A stretch of DNA of 5,399 bases from positions 1-5,399 of the forward strand of contig DUIM01000063.1 of the NCBI GenBank assembly GCA_013330355.1. The letters are read 5' to 3'. Source of the stretch: Methanosarcinales archaeon. GTDB lineage: Archaea > Halobacteriota > Methanosarcinia > Methanosarcinales > Methanocomedenaceae. Below, piece by piece: positions 5,259-5,399 of the stretch. The notes under the pieces were generated by a model, which ran no database searches, was not told where the DNA came from, and saw nothing but the letters and a program-made list of their open reading frames with translations. Within the stretch, counting starts at the first letter, position 1. Every line of letters begins with the position of its first letter. A program made the translations under genes and the position numbers.

Positions 5259-5267
5259 AATATATAG
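5259..5267 (+). promoter_or_regulatory. TATA-like box for a gene beyond the right edge
   Basis: AATATATAG, preceded by CTTG, resembles an archaeal TATA box. Transcription from it would begin near 5290 and run into whatever gene starts after 5399, giving a leader of about 110 nt or more. Other AT-rich words in this spacer could serve equally well. Confidence 0.25.
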
Positions 5268-5390
5268 TTTACAAAACACTTAAGTTATGCCTAGGAAATA
5301 ATAAAAAGTCTCTAGAACCTGACACAAATATACATCCAGGTGAATTTGTAAAATAAGATAATAATCTTCCAATTATGCGATAATAAAAAA

Positions 5391-5397
5391 AAGGTGA
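5391..5397 (+). promoter_or_regulatory. Possible Shine-Dalgarno of a gene beyond the right edge
   Basis: AAGGTGA at the extreme right end matches the anti-Shine-Dalgarno complement GGTGA. A start codon would be expected within about ten bases, outside the window, so this cannot be confirmed here. Confidence 0.35.
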
Positions 5398-5399
5398 AT

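Larger units (their letters stand above)
5097..5399 (+). other. AT-rich intergenic region at the right edge
   Basis: About 300 nt with no open frame worth reporting on either strand. It contains the second CGCACTTTGCGC copy (5162-5173), a T5 run at 5138-5143 that could serve as an oligo-T terminator for the upstream gene, a TATA-like box (5259-5267), and two copies of AGGTGAAT (5338-5345 and 5392-5399). The last copy follows an A8 tract and may be the ribosome-binding site of a gene beginning just beyond the window. Confidence 0.55.

Noticed and set aside
1..5399. CRISPR array, insertion sequence, rRNA or tRNA genes
   Set aside because: No regularly spaced repeats, transposase motifs, terminal inverted repeats or conserved RNA cores were seen on either strand.

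Overview
The window looks like chromosomal DNA of a methanogen-related archaeon, most likely Methanosarcinales or an ANME-2/Methanoperedens-type relative. Three things point there. A COG1900 (DUF39)-CBS gene sits directly upstream of a NIL-domain ferredoxin gene, the pair that makes homocysteine from aspartate semialdehyde in such archaea. The spacers carry TATA-like boxes, and the Shine-Dalgarno sequences are purine-rich. This placement is an inference from gene content; no rRNA or other phylogenetic marker is present.

Layout, all genes on the plus strand. (1) 1-1276: 3' part of the homocysteine-biosynthesis gene (open at the left edge) followed 5 nt later by its NIL-ferredoxin partner. (2) 1277-1502: a short spacer with a 38-codon, protein-like reading frame that may be a gene remnant. 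(3) 1503-2356: a two-gene MNT/HEPN toxin-antitoxin module (mntA-hepT type) with a 4-nt ATGA overlap and intact catalytic motifs in both partners. (4) 2357-2746: a 390-nt non-coding stretch with nested hairpins, a strong Shine-Dalgarno followed by ATG-TAA, a degenerate repeat-like segment, and a candidate promoter for the next gene. (5) 2747-4117: bifunctional mannose-1-phosphate guanylyltransferase / mannose-6-phosphate isomerase (manC type). (6) 4359-5096: a short RmlA/GalU-like sugar-nucleotide pyrophosphorylase with a probable leaderless promoter. (7) 5097-5399: an AT-rich spacer ending in a Shine-Dalgarno-like GGTGA, probably just before a gene beyond the right edge.

Functionally, the left end serves sulfur amino-acid synthesis. 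The right half makes activated sugars (GDP-mannose and a UDP- or dTDP-hexose) for surface glycans, protein glycosylation or exopolysaccharide. The toxin-antitoxin module sits between the two.

The most notable oddity is the start of manC. The family-conserved N-terminus is fully present, but there is no ATG, GTG or TTG in frame upstream of it. At the expected start, correctly spaced from a good Shine-Dalgarno, the codon is ATA. The nearby ATG is out of frame by one base in an A6 run. This is a non-canonical start, a mutation, or a sequencing error. I did not see a wholly new system; the genes belong to recognisable families.
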